The notes: a model not told the origin generated them from the sequence alone. DNA of 64,000 nucleotides from Micromonospora polyrhachis (GCF_014203835.1 NZ_JACHJW010000001.1:2221176-2285175); one strand, 5' to 3'; shown: positions 37,842 through 46,910, counted from the stretch's first letter. Numbers and translations: made by a program.

Positions 37842-39659
37842 CTACGCCCGGTCACCGTGCCAGGAGCGCCACAGCGCGGCGTACGAGCCATTCGCCGCGA
37901 CCAGCTCGTCATGCGAGCCCAACTCGGCGATCCGGCCCTCCTCCACCACCGCCACCCGGTCCGCGTCGTGGGCGGAGAAGAGCCGGTGGGCAATGGCGAT
38001 CACGGTACGACCGTGCAGCGCGCCGGCCAGCGACCGTTCCAGGTGCCGGGCGGCACGCGGGTCGATCAACGAGGTCGCCTCGTCCAGCACCAGGGTGTGC
38101 GGATCGGCCAGCACCAGCCGGGCCAGGGCCAACTGCTGCGCCTGAGCTGAGGAGAGTGCATACCCACCCGAGCCGACCATGGTGTCCAACCCGTCGGGCA
38201 GGCGCTGCGCCCAGTCCAGTACGTCCACTACGGCCAGCGCGGCCCGTACCTCCTCGTCGGAGGCGCCCGGCCGGGCCATCGACACGTTCTCCCGCAGCGT
38301 GCCGATGAAGACGTGGTGCTCCTGGGTCACCAGCGCCACCTGCGACCGCAGTTCGTCCAGGGACAACTCGGCCAGTGGGCTGCCGCCTACGGTCACCGTC
38401 CCGACCCGGGGTGCGTGGATACCGGCGAGCAGCCGCCCGAGCGTGGACTTGCCGGCCCCGGAAGGCCCCACCATGGCCAGTCGTTCGCCGGGTGCCACGG
38501 TCAACGTGATGCCGTGCAGCACGTCCCGACCGTCCCGGTAGGCAAACCGCACCTCCTGCACGGCCAGCCGCTCGTCACTGAGCCGCTCGTCACAAGGCTG
38601 CTGGTCACTGAGCCGCTCGTCACTGAGCCGCTGCCCGCTGGGCCGCTGATCGGGTGCCGTCGGAGCGAGCACGGGCTGGTTGTCGGTCGGCTGGGCGACG
38701 CCGAGCAGCCGGGCCATGGACGCACCGCCCACCTGCAACTCGTCCAAGGTGGAGAGCAGTCGATCGATCGGGTGAATGAGCTGCTGGACGTAGAGCGTGG
38801 CGGCGGTGACCTGCCCCAGGGTCACCCAACCCTCGATATAGAACCAACCGCCGATGACCAGGGTCGCCACGACCGGCACCACATAACCGACCTCCACCAC
38901 CGGGAACCACACCGTACGCAGGAAGAGGGTGTAGCGCTCGGCCGCGTACGACCGGGCGATGTCGGTGTCGGTACGGGCCCGGCGGCGTTCCTGAAGCCGC
39001 AGGGCCTCGGTGGTGCGTACCCCCTCGACCGTCTCGCTGATGCCGTCGGTGATGTCGGAGTAGGCGGCGTTCTCCCGCAGGTAACCGGCGGGGGCCCGGC
39101 GCAAATACCACCGGGTGCCGACCCACAGGATCGGCACCGCCAGCAGGCAGGGCACCCCGAGCACCGGACCGACCAGCAGCAAGGCACCGGCGATGAAGAA
39201 CGCGGTGACGATGGCAATGAGGGTCTCGGGTACGGCCCGCCGCACCGTCTGCGACAGGGCCGAGACGTCCCGCGAGGTACGCGTCAGCAGGTCACCGGTG
39301 CCCGCCCGCTCCACGGTGGCGAGCGGAATGGCGAGGATCCGGTCGACGAACTCCTCGCGTAGCTGGGCCAGCACCCGCTCGCCCAGTCGGGCCGACGCGA
39401 AGTAGGCGAACCGGACCAGCACCGCCTGCCCGACCACGAACCCGGCGATGACCAACGCGATCCGGTCCACGGTCATCGTGGTGGTGCCCTGCGAGATTGC
39501 CTCGACCAGGTCACCGAGCAACCGGGGCGCGGCCAGACCGGCGATGGCCGCCAGCGCGTGCAGGCCGAGGGCGACGGCCAACGCGCGCGGATGCCGGCGG
39601 ATCAGCGTACGGGCGTACCGCCGGACCTGCTTGGCGTCCGCCACCGGCAAACTGTTCAC
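37842..39659 (-). CDS. ABC exporter subunit (membrane + ATPase), catalytic partner
   Basis: A 605-residue half-exporter: six-helix membrane domain (residues ~20-310) and ATPase domain. Walker A VGPSGAGKST, Walker B TLVLDEATS with catalytic Glu and switch His IAIAHR are intact. The signature is degenerate: ALSSAQAQQL instead of LSGGQ. The linker between domains (about residues 325-370) has a run of LSDERL-type repeats (38570-38640). GTG at 39659 overlaps the stop of the last micro-ORF and has GGGAGG upstream. It should pair with the other exporter gene 209 bp upstream; substrate unknown. Confidence 0.9.
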   Translation of the reverse strand: MNSLPVADAKQVRRYARTLIRRHPRALAVALGLHALAAIAGLAAPRLLGDLVEAISQGTTTMTVDRIALVIAGFVVGQAVLVRFAYFASARLGERVLAQLREEFVDRILAIPLATVERAGTGDLLTRTSRDVSALSQTVRRAVPETLIAIVTAFFIAGALLLVGPVLGVPCLLAVPILWVGTRWYLRRAPAGYLRENAAYSDITDGISETVEGVRTTEALRLQERRRARTDTDIARSYAAERYTLFLRTVWFPVVEVGYVVPVVATLVIGGWFYIEGWVTLGQVTAATLYVQQLIHPIDRLLSTLDELQVGGASMARLLGVAQPTDNQPVLAPTAPDQRPSGQRLSDERLSDQQPCDERLSDERLAVQEVRFAYRDGRDVLHGITLTVAPGERLAMVGPSGAGKSTLGRLLAGIHAPRVGTVTVGGSPLAELSLDELRSQVALVTQEHHVFIGTLRENVSMARPGASDEEVRAALAVVDVLDWAQRLPDGLDTMVGSGGYALSSAQAQQLALARLVLADPHTLVLDEATSLIDPRAARHLERSLAGALHGRTVIAIAHRLFSAHDADRVAVVEEGRIAELGSHDELVAANGSYAALWRSWHGDRA

Positions 39660-39730
39660 GCCGTCACCTCCCTACGGTCGGCACCGGCGCGTGAAACTGA
39701 ACCACCCATTCGCTCGACAAGCTCACTCAC
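39656..39730 (-). CDS. micro-ORF 3 of the coupled chain (24 aa)
   Basis: Starts with GTG in micro-ORF 2 and ends with a TGA that overlaps the GTG start of the catalytic exporter subunit (GTGA). The peptide begins VSELVERMGGSVSRAGAD and ends RREVTA. GGGAGG inside it serves as SD for the exporter gene. Translation is inference from the codon overlaps. Confidence 0.45.
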   Translation of the reverse strand: MSELVERMGGSVSRAGADRREVTA

Positions 39731-39800
39731 ACCGCCACCTCCTACGGTCGGCACCGGCGCGTGAAACTGAACCACCCATTCGCTCGACAAGCTCACTCAC
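39723..39800 (-). CDS. micro-ORF 2 of the coupled chain (25 aa)
   Basis: The GTG start overlaps the stop of micro-ORF 1 (GTGA). One base is missing relative to the other copies, so its stop falls 8 nt inside micro-ORF 3. The peptide begins VSELVERMGGSVSRAGAD and ends RRRWRCE. AGGAGG lies before the next start. Confidence 0.45.
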   Translation of the reverse strand: MSELVERMGGSVSRAGADRRRWRCE

Positions 39801-39871
39801 CCCGCCACCCCCCTACCGTCGGCACCGGCGCGTGAAACCGAACCACCCATTCGCTCGACAAGCTCACTCAC
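39797..39871 (-). CDS. micro-ORF 1 of the coupled chain (24 aa)
   Basis: The GTG start (39869-39871) overlaps the TGA stop of the upstream exporter subunit by the classic GTGA arrangement. The peptide begins VSELVERMGGSVSRAGAD and ends GRGVAG; its stop overlaps the start of micro-ORF 2. Confidence 0.45.
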   Translation of the reverse strand: MSELVERMGGSVSRAGADGRGVAG

Positions 39872-41580
39872 ACCGTCACCTCGTCCGTACGGTTGACGGT
39901 CGCGGCGTACCTCGGCTCGTCGGCGAGTAGTTCCTGGTGGGTGCCCTCGGCGATGACCTTGCCGTCCTCCAGGAAGACCACGTGATCGGCCCGGCCGAGC
40001 AGCAGCGGGCTGGTGGTGCAGACCAGGGTGGTACGGCCGTGCCGGGCCCCACTCAACCGGTCGGCGATACGGGCCTCGGTGTGCGCGTCCACCGCGCTGG
40101 TCGGCTCGACCAGCACCAGGATCTCCGGGTCGGCGACCAGCGCCCGGGCCAGCCGCAGCCGCTGCTGCTGCCCGCCGGAGAACTCCCGGCCCCGCTCGGC
40201 GACCAGCGCGGCCAGCCCGTCGGGCAGCGCCTCGACGATGTCGGTGGCGCTCGCGGCAACCAACGCCGCCTCGATCGTCGCGTCGTCGGCCGAGTCGCGC
40301 GGGTCCAACTCCGCCCGGAGCGGGCCCGCGAAGAGGCGGGCGTCGTTGTCGGCCACCAGGATCCGTTCCCGGACCGTGTCCAGTGCCAGGTCCCGCAGCG
40401 GTACGCCGCGCAGTGTCACGTCGGCGTCGACATACCGGCCGAGTCGGTCCGCGACGGCGACGGCGTCCTCGGGTGCGGTCGCGGCGAGCGCCGTCAACCG
40501 GCCCGGCCGGACCACCAGGCCGGATTCGACGTCGACCAGGTCACCGGGCTGCTCGGGCAGGCGGGCCGGCTCGGCCGGATCGGTGAACTCCGGGGTCATC
40601 CCGAGTAGTCGGATGATCCGGCGGGCGGCGACGTACCCCCGGGTGTACTTGTTGAGCGCCTCGGTGAGCGTCCGGAGCGGGGTGACCAGGAAGGCCGCAT
40701 ACCCGTAGAAGGCGACGAGCTGACCGGCGGTGATCTCGCCCCGCAGCGCGAACCGGGCACCGAGCCAGGTCACCAGCACCACGAAGCAGCCGGGCAGCAG
40801 AATCTGCGCGGCCTCCAGTAGCGACTCGACCCGGGCGACCCGGACCCCTTCGGCGCGCAGCCGTTGCGACTCGGTGCGGTACCGCGCCGAGAAGACCGGC
40901 TCACCCCCCACTCCGCGCAGTACCCGCAGTCCGGCGACGATGTCCCCGGCCCGGGTGGTGAGGGTCCCCTGCTGGTCCCGGTAGGCCTGCTGCCGGCGGT
41001 GCAACGGCCGGATCAGGACGCTGACGATCAGTACGAGCACCGGCACCCCGAGGACCACGACCAGTCCCAGCGGCACCGAGGTGGTGAGCAGGATCACCGC
41101 GACGGTGGCGATGGCGACGAGCGCGCCGGTGCCCCGGGCGGTGATGTCCAGCGCGCTACCGATCTGGTCCATGTCGGCGGTGCCGATGCTGACCATCTCC
41201 CCGGCGGAGAGGCGTTTGGGCAGGGCCGCGCCGAGCCGGTTGGCCTGCCGGACGGTGATCTGGACCGTCCGGTACGCCCCGGAGAGCCAGACGTGGACCG
41301 CCATCCGGTGCCGGACGGTGCCGGCGGTGGCCTGGAGTACGCCGAGACCGAGCAGGACCAGACCCCAGAAGAGAAGCGCGTCCAGATCCTTCGCGGCCAC
41401 CCCGACGTCGATCGCCTTACCGATGGCGGCCGGCATCAGCGCCTGACTGACCATCCAGACGACGCCGAGCAGCACCCCGACGATCAGTGGCCACTTGTTC
41501 CGGGCGGCCATCCACAGCAGAAAATGGGTCGCCGACCGACAGTCAGGCGTACCGGGTTCGGGCTCGGGTAAGGACCGCAT
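39868..41580 (-). CDS. ABC exporter subunit with degenerate ATPase domain
   Basis: A 570-residue half-exporter with a six-helix membrane domain (residues ~25-300) and an ATPase domain that has lost its own ATP-binding residues. The Walker A region reads LTALAATAPEDAVAVADRL with no GKS/T. Walker B is ILVLVEPTS (Asp to Val). The Q-loop is changed (VADNDARLF) and the switch His is replaced (VCTTSPLLLG). The signature REFSGGQQQRL is intact. It can therefore serve only as the partner that completes the ATP site of the other subunit. ATG at 41580. Its stop overlaps micro-ORF 1. Confidence 0.9.
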   Translation of the reverse strand: MRSLPEPEPGTPDCRSATHFLLWMAARNKWPLIVGVLLGVVWMVSQALMPAAIGKAIDVGVAAKDLDALLFWGLVLLGLGVLQATAGTVRHRMAVHVWLSGAYRTVQITVRQANRLGAALPKRLSAGEMVSIGTADMDQIGSALDITARGTGALVAIATVAVILLTTSVPLGLVVVLGVPVLVLIVSVLIRPLHRRQQAYRDQQGTLTTRAGDIVAGLRVLRGVGGEPVFSARYRTESQRLRAEGVRVARVESLLEAAQILLPGCFVVLVTWLGARFALRGEITAGQLVAFYGYAAFLVTPLRTLTEALNKYTRGYVAARRIIRLLGMTPEFTDPAEPARLPEQPGDLVDVESGLVVRPGRLTALAATAPEDAVAVADRLGRYVDADVTLRGVPLRDLALDTVRERILVADNDARLFAGPLRAELDPRDSADDATIEAALVAASATDIVEALPDGLAALVAERGREFSGGQQQRLRLARALVADPEILVLVEPTSAVDAHTEARIADRLSGARHGRTTLVCTTSPLLLGRADHVVFLEDGKVIAEGTHQELLADEPRYAATVNRTDEVTV

Positions 41581-41665
41581 AACGGCACCGACGTTAGGAG
41601 ATGGCCGGGGCTGCCCGCCATCGAATTACCGCTGGTCGGCGTAGTGTCGCTGCCACCCGCGAAGG

Positions 41666-41932
41666 TCAGCGATCGACCGACGTGAAGTCCCAGGAGTGCG
41701 GCGGCCGGGCGACCAGCCGGGACGGTGGCTCGGGCAGGCTCACCGGATTGCTCCGCCACTTTGAGACGACCACCAGCCGATGGTCGGTGGAGGAGAAGAC
41801 CTCACTCGACACATGTAGCGGATTGTGCTCGATTTCCGGCAGCGCCGTGTCACACACCCAGGAGAGCAGGTCGCTGAAGCGAGCCGGCTCGGCGCGTACC
41901 TCCCACATCCGCACGATCACGTCGCCGGACAT
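41666..41932 (-). CDS. small protein, possible dimeric alpha/beta-barrel fold
   Basis: An 88-residue protein translationally coupled to tsaD (TAATG overlap at 41930-41934). The pattern VIVRMWEVRAEPARFSDLL and LVVVSKWRSN resembles the antibiotic biosynthesis monooxygenase-like ferredoxin fold, with strand-helix-strand order, but no catalytic residue can be assigned. Function unknown. Confidence 0.75.
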   Translation of the reverse strand: MSGDVIVRMWEVRAEPARFSDLLSWVCDTALPEIEHNPLHVSSEVFSSTDHRLVVVSKWRSNPVSLPEPPSRLVARPPHSWDFTSVDR

Positions 41933-42978
41933 TACACGCTCACCACGGTCAGCGGCATGGCGGAGTCCGCCGGCAGGTCCAGCCGGCTGGGAGCCACACC
42001 CGAGGCGACCAGGTGCGACCCGAGCGCCGCCACCATCGCACCGTTGTCGGTGCACAGCTTCGGCCGGGGCACCCGGACCGTGATGCCGTACTTGGCGGCC
42101 CGTTCCTCGGCCATCGCGCGCAGCCGGGAGTTGGCCGCCACCCCGCCGCCGATGACCATGGTCTCGATCCCCCGGTCCCGGCACGCGTCGATCGCCTTGC
42201 GGGTCAGCACGTCGCAGACCGCCTCCTGGAAGGAGGCGGCGACGTCGGCCACCGGCACCGGCTCGCCGGCCCGCTGCTTCGCCTCGACCCATCGGGCGAC
42301 CGCCGTCTTGAGGCCGGAGAAGGAGAAATCGAAGCGGTGGGCGACGAGGTCCTTCGGGGCGGTCAGGCCCCGCGGGAAGGCGATCGCCCCGGCGTCGCCG
42401 GCCCGCGCCTCGCGGTCGATCGGCGGCCCCCCGGGGAACGGCAGGCCGAGCAGTCGAGCCACCTTGTCGAACGCCTCGCCGGCCGCGTCGTCGATGGTGG
42501 CACCCAGCGGGATGACCCCGGTGGCCAGGTCGTCCACCTGCAACAGGGACGAGTGACCGCCGGAGACCAGCAGGGCGATCGCCGGCTCGGGCAGCGGCCC
42601 GTGCTCCAGGGTGTCCACAGCCACGTGGGCGGCGAGGTGGTTGACCCCGTACACCGGTTTCTCGGCGGCCAGCGCGTAACCCTTGGCGGCGGCCACCCCG
42701 ACCAGCAGCGCCCCGGCCAGTCCCGGGCCGGCGGTCACCGCGATCGCGTCGATGTCGGCCAGGGTCACCCCGGCGTCGTCCAGCGCCCGCCGCATGGTCG
42801 GCACGATGGCCTCCAGGTGGGCTCGGCTGGCCACCTCCGGCACCACGCCGCCGAAGCGGGCGTGTTCGGCGACGCTGGACGCCACCGCGTCGGCGAGCAG
42901 GGTGTGCCCACGTACGATCCCGACTCCGGTCTCGTCGCAGGAGGTCTCGATCCCGAGGATCAGCGGTTCGTCAGCCAC
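41932..42978 (-). CDS. tsaD: tRNA N6-threonylcarbamoyladenosine transferase TsaD
   Basis: Transfers the threonylcarbamoyl group to A37 of ANN-reading tRNAs. The 348 residues show [14 protein letters not shown], the metal-binding HXXXH in [10 protein letters not shown] with HLAAHV, and [10 protein letters not shown]. It forms a run with rimI (8-bp overlap) and tsaB on the same strand, as in Mycobacterium. Confidence 0.97.
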   Translation of the reverse strand: MADEPLILGIETSCDETGVGIVRGHTLLADAVASSVAEHARFGGVVPEVASRAHLEAIVPTMRRALDDAGVTLADIDAIAVTAGPGLAGALLVGVAAAKGYALAAEKPVYGVNHLAAHVAVDTLEHGPLPEPAIALLVSGGHSSLLQVDDLATGVIPLGATIDDAAGEAFDKVARLLGLPFPGGPPIDREARAGDAGAIAFPRGLTAPKDLVAHRFDFSFSGLKTAVARWVEAKQRAGEPVPVADVAASFQEAVCDVLTRKAIDACRDRGIETMVIGGGVAANSRLRAMAEERAAKYGITVRVPRPKLCTDNGAMVAALGSHLVASGVAPSRLDLPADSAMPLTVVSV

Positions 42979-43411
42979 TCTTCATCATCACCAGCGCGTC
43001 GGTGTTGCTCGGTTGGTAGTAGCCGCGACGGATCCCGACCGGCTCGAAGTCGTACGTCGCGTAGAGCTTCTGGGCCGGGGCGTTGTCCACCGCGACCTCC
43101 AGCAGGGTCCGGCGTATCCCCAGCCGGGCGGCCTCGGCCAGCAGCGCCTCCAGCAGCGCCCGCCCGATCCCACCGCGTTGCGCGTCCCGGCGTACCGCGA
43201 TGTTCTGCACCCAGGCCTCGTCCGGCGGCTGTGTCGCGAGCCCGGCGTAGCCGAGCAGTTCCCCCGCGTCGTCCAGCGCCACCAGGTAGTGGTGGCCGTT
43301 GGCCAACTCGTTCCAGAACATTCCCGCCGACCATTTCTCGGAGCCGAACAGGTCGGCCTCGATGGTCAGCACGGGGTCGATGTGCCACCAGCGGAACCGG
43401 CTCAGCTTCAT
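42971..43411 (-). CDS. rimI: ribosomal-protein-S18-alanine N-acetyltransferase RimI
   Basis: A 146-residue GNAT acetyltransferase. The acetyl-CoA motif A is [18 protein letters not shown], and [20 protein letters not shown] is the C-terminal GNAT end typical of RimI. It overlaps tsaD by 8 bp. In the family it acetylates the N-terminal Ala of S18; in actinobacteria its range is broader. Confidence 0.93.
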   Translation of the reverse strand: MKLSRFRWWHIDPVLTIEADLFGSEKWSAGMFWNELANGHHYLVALDDAGELLGYAGLATQPPDEAWVQNIAVRRDAQRGGIGRALLEALLAEAARLGIRRTLLEVAVDNAPAQKLYATYDFEPVGIRRGYYQPSNTDALVMMKSG

Positions 43412-43442
43412 GCCGCCAGCCCGCTCGGTGCGGGGCGTCCGA

Positions 43443-44123
43443 TCACGGCAGGACCGGCTTGCGAATGCTGGCCGCCACCGCGTCCGGGCGACGCAGGTAG
43501 AGCGGGGTCAGCGATTCGCCGGGGTCACCGGCTCGGATCCGCTCCGCCGCCAGCTCGGCCAGGGCGTACGCCGGGGGGTAGAGCAGTTCGGCGCGCAACG
43601 GCAGACCGAGTATGTCGGCGTAGCGGTGTGCCCCTTCGCCGACGGCGACCGTTATCCCCAGTCCGGCCGCCTGCCCGGCCACCACGGCGGGTGCGGCCAC
43701 GTCCGGCTCGGTGATCCGCTTGCCGGCGTCGCCGTAGACCGCCCAGTAGATCTCCCGGCGCCGGGCGTCGCTGGCCACCAGTATCCGCTGCCCGGTGGCC
43801 GCCGCCGCGTGGCCGAGCGCGTCGAGGGAGCAGACCCCGTAGGTGGGGATCGCCAGGGTCTGCCCCATCGTGACGGCCGTGACCAGGCCGACACGCAAAC
43901 CGGTGAACGGCCCCGGGCCGACCCCGGCCACGACGGCACCGAGGTCCGTGGAACGCGCACCGGCCTCGGCCAGCACCGATTCCACCTGCGGGGCGAGTAG
44001 TTCCCCGTGGGCCCGCGCGTCGACCACACACCGTTCGGCACGCAGCACAAGGCGGTCGGGCTGGATCTCCACCAGTGCCGCCGTCACCGCCGGGGTCGAC
44101 GAGTCCACCACGAGTACGAGCAC
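43443..44123 (-). CDS. tsaB: tRNA threonylcarbamoyladenosine biosynthesis protein TsaB
   Basis: A 226-residue inactive-looking TsaD relative that forms the t6A complex with TsaD and TsaE. Seen: LVLVVDSSTPAVTAALV, AGVGPGPFTGLRVGL, and YGVCSLDALGHAAA. GTG at 44123. 31 bp upstream of rimI. Confidence 0.94.
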   Translation of the reverse strand: MLVLVVDSSTPAVTAALVEIQPDRLVLRAERCVVDARAHGELLAPQVESVLAEAGARSTDLGAVVAGVGPGPFTGLRVGLVTAVTMGQTLAIPTYGVCSLDALGHAAAATGQRILVASDARRREIYWAVYGDAGKRITEPDVAAPAVVAGQAAGLGITVAVGEGAHRYADILGLPLRAELLYPPAYALAELAAERIRAGDPGESLTPLYLRRPDAVAASIRKPVLP

Positions 44124-44345
44124 GCTATGACCCTAGCGCTTCCCCTACCCGGGCCAGCGAAAGGTCAGGGCCGGGTGGCTGCGACCGGGTCCTAGCCGGT
44201 CGGTCACGACCTGCCCGACGGAGACCAGGTGACAACCCGGTCGATCGAAACGAACCGGCCGGCACAGCCGACGTGGCGGTGCGGCCGGAAGCTCCGCCGG
44301 ACGCGAACGTCCGGCATGTCGACTAGCTGGGCTGGGGTGGCCGGA

Positions 44346-44411
44346 GACTTGCTCGTACCCGGTTCCGGCGTCCCGGTCGACTTGCTCGTACCCGGTTCCG
44401 GCGTCCCGGTC
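44346..44411 (-). repeat. 33-bp perfect tandem duplication downstream of ung
   Basis: Two identical 33-bp copies (44346-44378 and 44379-44411), 11 bp downstream of the ung stop. The rest of the 298-bp gap between ung and tsaB shows no gene. Confidence 0.88.
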
Positions 44412-44421
44412 GGGGTGCCGG

Positions 44422-45123
44422 TCAGCCGGCCGACTTCTCCCAGTCGATGCCGGACAGGCCAGCCTCGGCGAGTGCCTGGTTGGTGGCGCTGAACGGCCGG
44501 CTGCCGAGGAAACCGCGCGGGTTCATCGGACTCGGGTGACCTGCCTCCAACACCACGTGCGCCGGGTTGGTGACCAGGTCCCGCTTCTTGCGGGCGTAGC
44601 CGCCCCAGAGCAGGAAGACGATCCTGTTCGGCAGGGCGTCCAGCGCCCGGATGGTCGCGTCGGTGAACTCCTCCCAGCCCTTGTTGGCGTGCGAGCCGGG
44701 CTTGGCCTCGCGGACCGTCAATACCGCGTTGAGCAGCAGCACCCCCTGCGCCGCCCAGCCGTTCAGGTTGCCGTTGCGCGGTTTCGGCACGCCGACGTCC
44801 TCGCCCATCTCCTTGAAGACGTTGCGCAGCGACGGCGGGACCGACACCCCATCCCGGACGCTGAAGCTCAGCCCATGCGCCTGACCGGCCTTGTGGTAGG
44901 GGTCCTGACCGAGAATCAGCACCCGGCAGTCCTGCGGCGCGCAGAGCCGGTAGGCGGAGAACAGGTCCTCCACCGGCGGATAGACCGTCTGGGAGGCGTA
45001 CTCCCCCGCGACGAATTCACCGAGCGCGGCGGTCCGGGCCGGGTCGAGGTGCGGGGTCAGGACCGCCTGCCACTCCGTCGGCAGCAGCGCCAGCAGGTCG
45101 AGGGTCGGGGCGTCGTGGGGCAT
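44422..45123 (-). CDS. ung: uracil-DNA glycosylase
   Basis: A 233-residue family 1 uracil-DNA glycosylase of base-excision repair. Seen: the catalytic water-activating loop VLILGQDPYHKAGQAHGLSF, NVFKEMGEDVG, GVLLLNAVLTVREA, and the DNA-intercalating loop AGHPSPMNPRGFLGSRPF. Start ATG at 45123. It lies between tsaB and tsaE, separating genes that are adjacent in Mycobacterium. Confidence 0.97.
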   Translation of the reverse strand: MPHDAPTLDLLALLPTEWQAVLTPHLDPARTAALGEFVAGEYASQTVYPPVEDLFSAYRLCAPQDCRVLILGQDPYHKAGQAHGLSFSVRDGVSVPPSLRNVFKEMGEDVGVPKPRNGNLNGWAAQGVLLLNAVLTVREAKPGSHANKGWEEFTDATIRALDALPNRIVFLLWGGYARKKRDLVTNPAHVVLEAGHPSPMNPRGFLGSRPFSATNQALAEAGLSGIDWEKSAG

Positions 45124-45294
45124 GGGAAACCTTTCCACCGGTGAGGGACGATGCGCCCGGAGCAACGGGTACGGGCGCACTGTAGGCAACGGGTACGACA
45201 GCAGATCGGATCGGGCTCGCTCCGATCCCGGGCGCTCCGATCTCGGCTCCGCGGGTTCGAGCCGATCGGTCCGGGGCGGCTGGGATCCGACCGA

Positions 45295-45777
45295 TCAGTG
45301 CAGAGCGGCGATCCGCTCGGCCCAGTCGCCGCCCACCGGCACCAGCTCCACCTCGCGGGTGTCGTCGTCGTGGCGGTCGATCCGGACGTGCAGGTGGGCG
45401 TCGCCGAGCTGTTCCACCATTCCCGCACCCCACTCGACCACGGTGACCGACTCGTCCATCGAGGTGTCCAGGTCGAGATCGTCGATCTCGGCCCGGGGGT
45501 CGGCCGCATCCCCAAGCCGGTACGCATCGGCGTGCACCAGCGCCACCTGCCCGCCTCGGGCCGGGTCCGGTCGGTGCACCCGGGCGATGACGAAGGTGGG
45601 TGAGGTGATGTCGCCGAGTACGCCGAGTCCGGTACCGATGCCCTGGGTGAGCGCGGTCTTGCCGGCACCGAGTGGTCCGGTGAGCACCAGCAGGTCACCG
45701 GCGCGCAGCAACCGGCCGAGGCGGTCACCGAACGCCCGCGTCTGCGCCACCGTGGGCAACTTGACCACCACGCTCAT
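45295..45777 (-). CDS. tsaE: tRNA threonylcarbamoyladenosine biosynthesis ATPase TsaE
   Basis: A 160-residue P-loop protein: LLVLTGPLGAGKTALTQGI, then GDITSPTFVIARVH and VEWGAGMVEQL, the family pattern. It drives the t6A complex by ATP hydrolysis. Starts at ATG 45777, overlapping the stop of the hydrolase gene by 4 bp. Confidence 0.95.
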   Translation of the reverse strand: MSVVVKLPTVAQTRAFGDRLGRLLRAGDLLVLTGPLGAGKTALTQGIGTGLGVLGDITSPTFVIARVHRPDPARGGQVALVHADAYRLGDAADPRAEIDDLDLDTSMDESVTVVEWGAGMVEQLGDAHLHVRIDRHDDDTREVELVPVGGDWAERIAALH

Positions 45778-46910
45778 CGGGCGAGCCTCTCCAGGAAGTT
45801 CTCCAGCGCCGCGTTGACCTCGTCGGCGTGTTCGAGCATCACCACATGCCCACTGTCGGGCACCTTGACGTACTCGGCCTCGGGCAGGTGACGCATGATC
45901 TCCTCGGAGTGGGTGACCGGCGTGATCATGTCCTTGTCCCCGACGATGACCAGGGTGGGGGTGCCGCGCAGCGCGGCAAGCGCCGGATAGCGAGCATGTG
46001 TGTAGAGCGTACGCAGGTAGCGGACCACCGTGTCCGCCGAGGTACGGGAGTTCATGTCCTCCACATAGGACACCAGGGCGGGGCTGGGTCGATCCGTGCC
46101 GAATCCGTACCGCCGGGTCAGCAGCCAGGCCACGTTCGAGGAGGCCTTTCGAACCCGGTCGATCGCTCCCCCGGTCAGCCGGGTCGTGTTCGTCATCACC
46201 GGCAGGAACGGCAGGCCGACCCGGCCGAAGATCGCCGGCAGCCCGAGTTTCGTCTCCTCGTTCCGGCCGCCCGAGGTCGCCATCAGCACCGTGCCGACCA
46301 CCCGGTCGTCGAACATCTCCGGATAGCGCTCGGCGAACGCCATGATCGTCATACCGCCCATCGAGTGCCCCACCAGCACCAGCGGGCCGCTCGGTGTGGT
46401 CCGGTCGATGACCGTACGCAGCGCCTCCCCGAGTCGGGACAGGTCGTACTCACCGGACTTCAGCCGTTCGGACCGGCCGTGACCCGGCTGGTCGTAGAGG
46501 ACCAGCCGGTGTTCGCCCCGCTCGGCGAGCACCTTGCGCTGGAAATGGAAGGTGCCCATGTCGAGACAGAAACCGTGGACGAAGACGACGGTCGGCCGAA
46601 CCCTGCCCACACGGGACGGTTGGCCCCTGCCCTCGACGGTCGGCTCGACCAGTTCGACGTGGATGTCGGTGCCGTCCGCCATCTCGATCGGGAACGCGTC
46701 GTCACAGGGCTGCGGGCCGAAGACCTCATCGGCGTACCGGTCGCCGGGCTCGGCCTTGGAGCGTCGGACCAGCGCGCGCTCGACAGCGACCCCGGCCGCC
46801 GCACCGGCCGCCGCGAGCCCGAGTACCGCACCGAAGATCCCGGCCACCTTCGCCGGGCCCAACCTGGCACCTGGCCGCTTCGGCTTCGGCCCCTCGCTGC
46901 CCACTGTCAC
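45774..46910 (-). CDS. alpha/beta hydrolase
   Basis: A 378-residue alpha/beta hydrolase with an N-terminal hydrophobic segment (about residues 22-44), so likely membrane-attached. The core shows VVFVHGFCLDMGTFHFQ (oxyanion hole), the nucleophile elbow LVGHSMGGMTI, and the catalytic His in VPDSGHVVMLEH; Asp in VIVGDKDMITP. Substrate unknown. GTG at 46910 overlaps alr by 4 bp. The order alr-hydrolase-tsaE is common in actinobacteria. Confidence 0.9.
   Translation of the reverse strand: MTVGSEGPKPKRPGARLGPAKVAGIFGAVLGLAAAGAAAGVAVERALVRRSKAEPGDRYADEVFGPQPCDDAFPIEMADGTDIHVELVEPTVEGRGQPSRVGRVRPTVVFVHGFCLDMGTFHFQRKVLAERGEHRLVLYDQPGHGRSERLKSGEYDLSRLGEALRTVIDRTTPSGPLVLVGHSMGGMTIMAFAERYPEMFDDRVVGTVLMATSGGRNEETKLGLPAIFGRVGLPFLPVMTNTTRLTGGAIDRVRKASSNVAWLLTRRYGFGTDRPSPALVSYVEDMNSRTSADTVVRYLRTLYTHARYPALAALRGTPTLVIVGDKDMITPVTHSEEIMRHLPEAEYVKVPDSGHVVMLEHADEVNAALENFLERLAR

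Larger units (their letters stand above)
39671..39871 (-). repeat. 70/71-bp tandem repeat, three copies, between the exporter genes
   Basis: Three copies, each beginning on the minus strand with GTGAGTGAGCTTGTCGAGCG and ending with an AGG-rich Shine-Dalgarno-like stretch, nearly identical (1-5 differences). Periods are 70 and 71 bp. They fill the whole gap between the two exporter genes. Confidence 0.93.

Noticed and set aside
39671..39871. Possible CRISPR array
   Set aside because: Copies follow directly without unique spacers and no cas gene is near; it is a tandem repeat.
41581..41605. Further copy of the palindromic intergenic element (GTTAGGAGATGGCC)
   Set aside because: Only the first eight bases match and there is no second arm.
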